From Phycisphaerales bacterium (lineage in GTDB: Bacteria > Planctomycetota > Phycisphaerae > Phycisphaerales > UBA1924), in assembly GCA_016741915.1 (NCBI GenBank), contig JACVCS010000039.1, positions 1-34,672 on the forward strand: a stretch of DNA of 34,672 nt, written 5' to 3'. Positions 32,097 through 34,672 of the stretch are shown piece after piece (the first letter of the stretch is position 1; each line of letters opens with the position of its first letter). A program made the position numbers and the translations under genes. The notes below the pieces were generated by a model, which was not told the DNA's origin, searched no databases, and worked only from the letters and a program-made list of their open reading frames with translations.

Positions 32097-32279
32097 CTAC
32101 CGCTTCTCCGGGCTCTCCCCCGCGCGCATGAGTTTCTCACCGTGCTCCGGGGTCATCGAACCCTCGGCGATATACGCCGCGATATCCCGCCGCGTCTTCT
32201 CGCGTTCATACGTGCGGTACATACTGCTGATGTACCACATCACCAGCCACACCAGCACGACGACCCAGAAAAGCTCCAT
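32097..32279 (-). CDS. small one-helix membrane protein with SHOCT-like tail, paralog B
   Basis: A 60-residue protein: membrane helix (about 2-22, ELFWVVVLVWLVMWYISSMY) followed by the motif EREKTRRDIAAYIAEGSMTPEHGEKLMRAG (about 26-54, written in two parts in homologs). It is shorter than paralog A, with no acidic tail, but the motif core EKTRR-D/E-IAAY-V/I-AEGS matches closely. It lies 62 bases upstream of paralog A in the same direction and is probably co-transcribed. No strong ribosome site is visible. Too short for confident family assignment by eye. Confidence 0.7.
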   Translation of the reverse strand: MELFWVVVLVWLVMWYISSMYRTYEREKTRRDIAAYIAEGSMTPEHGEKLMRAGESPEKR

Positions 32280-32412
32280 ACCTGTTCCGCTCGCTGATGA
32301 AAGGGTGATGATCCTCTACGCCGCTGGGCACCCACCCCCGCCCCGCCGAACCCCTCGCCCATGACGATAGCCTTTCGGATCGCCATTCCGTCGATTTCAC
32401 ACTTTCAGCCCG

Positions 32413-33213
32413 ATGACCCTCCCGCCGCCAAACCCGCAGAGCCACGCCGCCCCGCTCGATCCGAGCGACCAGCAGCTCATCGAGCTGATCCTGAGCTGTT
32501 ACGCCCGCGGCATCTTCCCCATGGGTACCAGCCGCCCCGGGCCCCTGGGCCTCGCCGGCGCCCTGCTCGAAGACGGACCCGTCGATTGGGTCTCCGTCGA
32601 TCCGCGCTCCATCCTCCCCCTCGACGGCCTGATCATTTCCCGCTCACTCCGCGCAAAGATCCGCAAACGCACCTTCACCATCACCCTCGACCGCGCCTTC
32701 GAGCAGGTCATTCAGCAGTGCGCAACCGTCACCCGCTCACGCAACCAACTGCTGGGCGAGGACCCACACGAACCCGCCGCGGTTGCCGATCACGACGACG
32801 AATCTGAGCCAGCCGCCGACGACAACCCAACCTGGATCAACCCCTGGATCATCGACGCCTTCACCAAACTCCACCGCGCCGGCTACGCCCATTCCGTCGA
32901 AGCCTGGCTCACCCCTGATATCTCCGCCGACAACCCAGCCCCCAAACCCATGCTCGTCGGCGGGCTCTACGGCCTCCACCTCGGCTCCGCCTTCTTCGGC
33001 GAAAGCATGTTCTCCCGACCCGACCTCGGCGGCACCGACGCCAGCAAAGTCTGCCTCGTCCACCTCGTCGACCACCTCCGCTCCCGCGGCTTTACGCTCC
33101 TCGATACCCAATACGCCAACCCCCACATGCAACGCCTGGGCGTCATCGAAATCCCCGTCGCCAAATACCTCAAACTGCTCAAGAACGCCCTGAGCACATC
33201 GGCAACGTGGTGA
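32413..33213 (+). CDS. aat: leucyl/phenylalanyl-tRNA--protein transferase
   Basis: A 266-residue cytosolic enzyme that attaches Leu or Phe from aminoacyl-tRNA to proteins with N-terminal Arg or Lys, creating N-degrons for ClpS/ClpAP. Family motifs are in order: YARGIFPM (30-37), VDWVSVDPRSILPLD (57-71), FTITLDRAFEQVIQQCA (88-104), TWINPWIIDAFTKLHRAGYAHSVEAW (140-165), GGLYGLHLGSAFFGESMFS (183-201), ASK (210-212) and LLDTQYANPHMQRLG (229-243). Residues 111-138 form an acidic insertion (GEDPHEPAAVADHDDESEP) absent from the common core. ATG 32413 has no clear ribosome site. A hairpin (33266-33298) follows. clpS and clpA are not in the window. Confidence 0.92.
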   Translation: MTLPPPNPQSHAAPLDPSDQQLIELILSCYARGIFPMGTSRPGPLGLAGALLEDGPVDWVSVDPRSILPLDGLIISRSLRAKIRKRTFTITLDRAFEQVIQQCATVTRSRNQLLGEDPHEPAAVADHDDESEPAADDNPTWINPWIIDAFTKLHRAGYAHSVEAWLTPDISADNPAPKPMLVGGLYGLHLGSAFFGESMFSRPDLGGTDASKVCLVHLVDHLRSRGFTLLDTQYANPHMQRLGVIEIPVAKYLKLLKNALSTSATW

Positions 33214-33265
33214 GCCGCACGGCCGCCTGAGACGAGCAGCGAACAGATTCCCTCACATCCTCGCC

Positions 33266-33298
33266 CGGCTGATCGGCCATCTCACCGACAATCAGCCG
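33266..33298 (+). terminator. possible terminator after aat
   Basis: Perfect eight-base-pair inverted repeat CGGCTGAT/ATCAGCCG with a 17-base loop, 52 bases after the aat stop. There is no T-run after it, so this is a low-confidence call. Confidence 0.3.
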
Positions 33299-33345
33299 AA
33301 CACGGGGCTGGCAAAGGCGAAATCAGCCCGCGAGCCGGGTATTTA

Positions 33346-33374
33346 TTGGCATTCCGCCACGCCTGCGGTATCGT
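33346..33374 (+). promoter_or_regulatory. candidate sigma-70-type promoter of the discoidin-like gene
   Basis: TTGGCA (33346-33351) and TATCGT (33369-33374) with a 17-base spacer: five of six and four of six consensus matches. The start would be near 33381, immediately before the ribosome site of the gene at 33395. Confidence 0.6.
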
Positions 33375-33394
33375 CTCCCCTGAGGAGTGTCCCC

Positions 33395-33997
33395 ATGAAG
33401 ACGAGCATCATCGTGCGCGCCGGCGGTCTCATCGCCCTCGCCCTCCCTTTCACCAACATCGCCAACGCCCAGAACCTGGCCTTCAACCGCCCGGTCACCG
33501 GCAACACCTTCTACGACTCGGGCAGCGAGACCTTCACCTGGCAGAACGTCACCGACGGCCAATACAACGACACCGGCATCCCCGGCGACTGGTCCTTCTG
33601 GCTCACCCCCAACAACACCGGCGGCTTCTTCACCGTCGATCTCGGCGACCTCTTCTCCGTGACCTCCTTCACCCTTCAGAACACCCACAACCGTGGCTTC
33701 AACGACCGCGCCACCCGCGATTACACCATCAGCCTCTCAACCGACGGCACCAACTTCTTCCCCGTCGCCTCCGGCACCCTCGAGTTCTTCACCAGTTCCT
33801 TCAACCCCATCCCCACCGTCGCCGTCAACATCGACCCCACCATCGGTCGATACGTCCGCTTCACCGCCAACTCGTGGTACGGTGCCAGCGCCGGACTTAA
33901 CGAAATCGAAGTCTACGGACAACCCATCCCAACCCCCGCAGCCGCCGCGGTGCTCGCCCTCGGCGCGCTGACCACCTCGCGCCGCCGCCGGGTGTGA
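33395..33997 (+). CDS. secreted discoidin-like protein with PEP-CTERM-like sorting tail
   Basis: A 200-residue exported protein. Signal peptide IIVRAGGLIALALPFTNIANAQ, then one F5/8-type C (discoidin) beta-sandwich (about 25-175): NLAFNRPVTGN, WQNVTDGQYNDTG, TVDLGDLFSVTSFTLQNTHNRG, RYVRFTANSWYGASAGLNEIEVYG. This fold usually binds carbohydrate. The C-terminus IPTPAAAAVLALGALTTSRRRRV has the PEP-CTERM plan (short Pro motif, hydrophobic helix, Arg cluster) with PTP in place of PEP. In this system an exosortase cleaves the tail; no exosortase gene is in the window. ATG 33395 follows GAGGAG by seven bases. It has its own promoter candidate. Confidence 0.88.
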   Translation: MKTSIIVRAGGLIALALPFTNIANAQNLAFNRPVTGNTFYDSGSETFTWQNVTDGQYNDTGIPGDWSFWLTPNNTGGFFTVDLGDLFSVTSFTLQNTHNRGFNDRATRDYTISLSTDGTNFFPVASGTLEFFTSSFNPIPTVAVNIDPTIGRYVRFTANSWYGASAGLNEIEVYGQPIPTPAAAAVLALGALTTSRRRRV

Positions 33998-34043
33998 GCG
34001 TCGTTCAATCAAGGCCGCCGAGTACGTGCGTTCGTTCCCGTTG

Positions 34044-34049
34044 TAAGAT
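34044..34049 (+). promoter_or_regulatory. -10-like box directly upstream of the last gene
   Basis: TAAGAT ends six bases before GTG 34056, with no Shine-Dalgarno. It fits a leaderless transcript starting at or next to the GTG. No good -35 box. Confidence 0.35.
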
Positions 34050-34055
34050 ACGGGC

Positions 34056-34672
34056 GTGACCAACACCCCACCCAGTTCGTCACCCGCGCCGTACGTCAAG
34101 ACCACCCGCCCCGCCGTCGGCGACGAGCTGGCCTTCGACTTCCGCGCCGAGTCGCCCGGCTGCCAGTTCTCGATGGCCCTCATCGCCCTGCTCGTCATCG
34201 CCGCCCCGCTTGCGTACGTCATCTCACAAACCTATAACGCCGGCCTGCCCCTCGCAACAGGCCTTCTCGCCATCCCCTTCGCCCTGACCCTCATCCTCTC
34301 AATCTGGGCGATCTCCGACGCCGCGATGGTCGTGCTCAAACGCCGCCGCCAGCCCGACTTTGAAGTTGAACAGTTCGACATCACCGTCAATCGCGCCTGG
34401 GTCGTCCGCGCCGATTTCAATCCATCCGACAGCGTCGACCTCGACGACTTCGAGACCCCCGATCCAACCGCGCCCACACCCCCGACTCCCCTCGGCCCAA
34501 CCCTCCCCTGGCACGTCCTGCTCCTCGAACTCACCGACGCCCGCCTCATCAGTATCACCGGCACCGTCGCCCACGCCGTGCGCACACCCGCCTGGCAAAT
34601 CGCCTCACCGCACCTCCGCATCGTCGCCCGCCCGCTCGTCCCAGGCTTCGGCCGGGTCATCCTCTCCAGCTC
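34056..34672 (+). CDS. two-helix membrane protein, 3' end outside the window
   Basis: An open frame of 205 complete codons running off the window. From GTG 34056 it reads TNTPPSSSPAPYVKTTRPAVG, then a membrane helix (about 36-58, FSMALIALLVIAAPLAYVIS), a second helix (about 65-88, ATGLLAIPFALTLILSIWAISD), a basic turn (LKRRRQPD) and a soluble part with strands (FEVEQFDITVNRAWVVRADF), an acidic-Pro segment (VDLDDFETPDPTAPTPPTP) and LPWHVLLLELTDARLISITG. Codon choice is strongly C-ending, like aat and the discoidin gene. The family is not recognised; two helices followed by a soluble domain resembles planctomycete membrane proteins of unknown function. The antisense frames here are shadows. Confidence 0.7.
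   Translation, partial: MTNTPPSSSPAPYVKTTRPAVGDELAFDFRAESPGCQFSMALIALLVIAAPLAYVISQTYNAGLPLATGLLAIPFALTLILSIWAISDAAMVVLKRRRQPDFEVEQFDITVNRAWVVRADFNPSDSVDLDDFETPDPTAPTPPTPLGPTLPWHVLLLELTDARLISITGTVAHAVRTPAWQIASPHLRIVARPLVPGFGRVILSS

Overview
The window is high-GC bacterial chromosome, most likely from a planctomycete of the class Phycisphaerae. This is inferred from protein types, not from a marker gene. The clues are a secreted protein with a C-terminal PTP motif, hydrophobic helix and Arg tail (PEP-CTERM-like), a secreted DNRLRE-type protein ending in two dockerin-like repeats (DIADDAG...NNGVNEGDYN), membrane proteins ending in a CxxCGY...CPECG zinc ribbon, a secreted protein with a c-type haem motif, and a P-domain protein. 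No phage, transposase, CRISPR array or rRNA was seen.

Layout. 1-2000 (+): an ABC-2-type permease and a small one-helix membrane protein, closed by a perfect hairpin. 2096-4293 (-): a glycogen-synthase-like glycosyltransferase and an unrecognised protein. 4537-6086 (+): a secreted P-domain protein and tRNA-Leu(GAG). 6211-13397: a chemotaxis block, with a divergent single-domain response regulator (-), then cheB, cheW, cheR, cheA, cheX and cheY (+). It has writer, eraser, kinase, coupling protein, phosphatase and output regulator, but no receptor (MCP) gene. 13602-18556 (+): three exported proteins (haem-motif protein, coiled-coil lipoprotein, repeat-like protein). 18613-21527 (+): a peptide-transporter binding protein and one permease, overlapping by ATGA, without oppC, oppD or oppF. 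21622-23261 (+): tandem paralogous membrane proteins with zinc ribbons. 23473-24495 (+): the dockerin protein. 24531-26262 (-): triosephosphate isomerase and a Bax-inhibitor-1 family protein. 26560-29667 (+): a membrane-anchored metal-receptor-like binding protein and argS. 29698-32279 (-): an orphan membrane fusion protein and two small paralogous membrane proteins. 32413-34672 (+): aat, the PEP-CTERM-like discoidin protein, and a two-helix membrane protein cut by the window end.

The most unusual signals are not in annotated proteins. The non-coding leaders of cheB (6719-6829) and cheW (8062-8193) are each a chain of stem-loops and may be structured RNAs. Several genes without a Shine-Dalgarno have a -10-like hexamer 5-9 bases before the start codon, suggesting leaderless mRNAs. 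The tandem paralogs have identical membrane segments around a strongly diverged soluble domain. A guanine-quadruplex motif lies just upstream of the coiled-coil lipoprotein.
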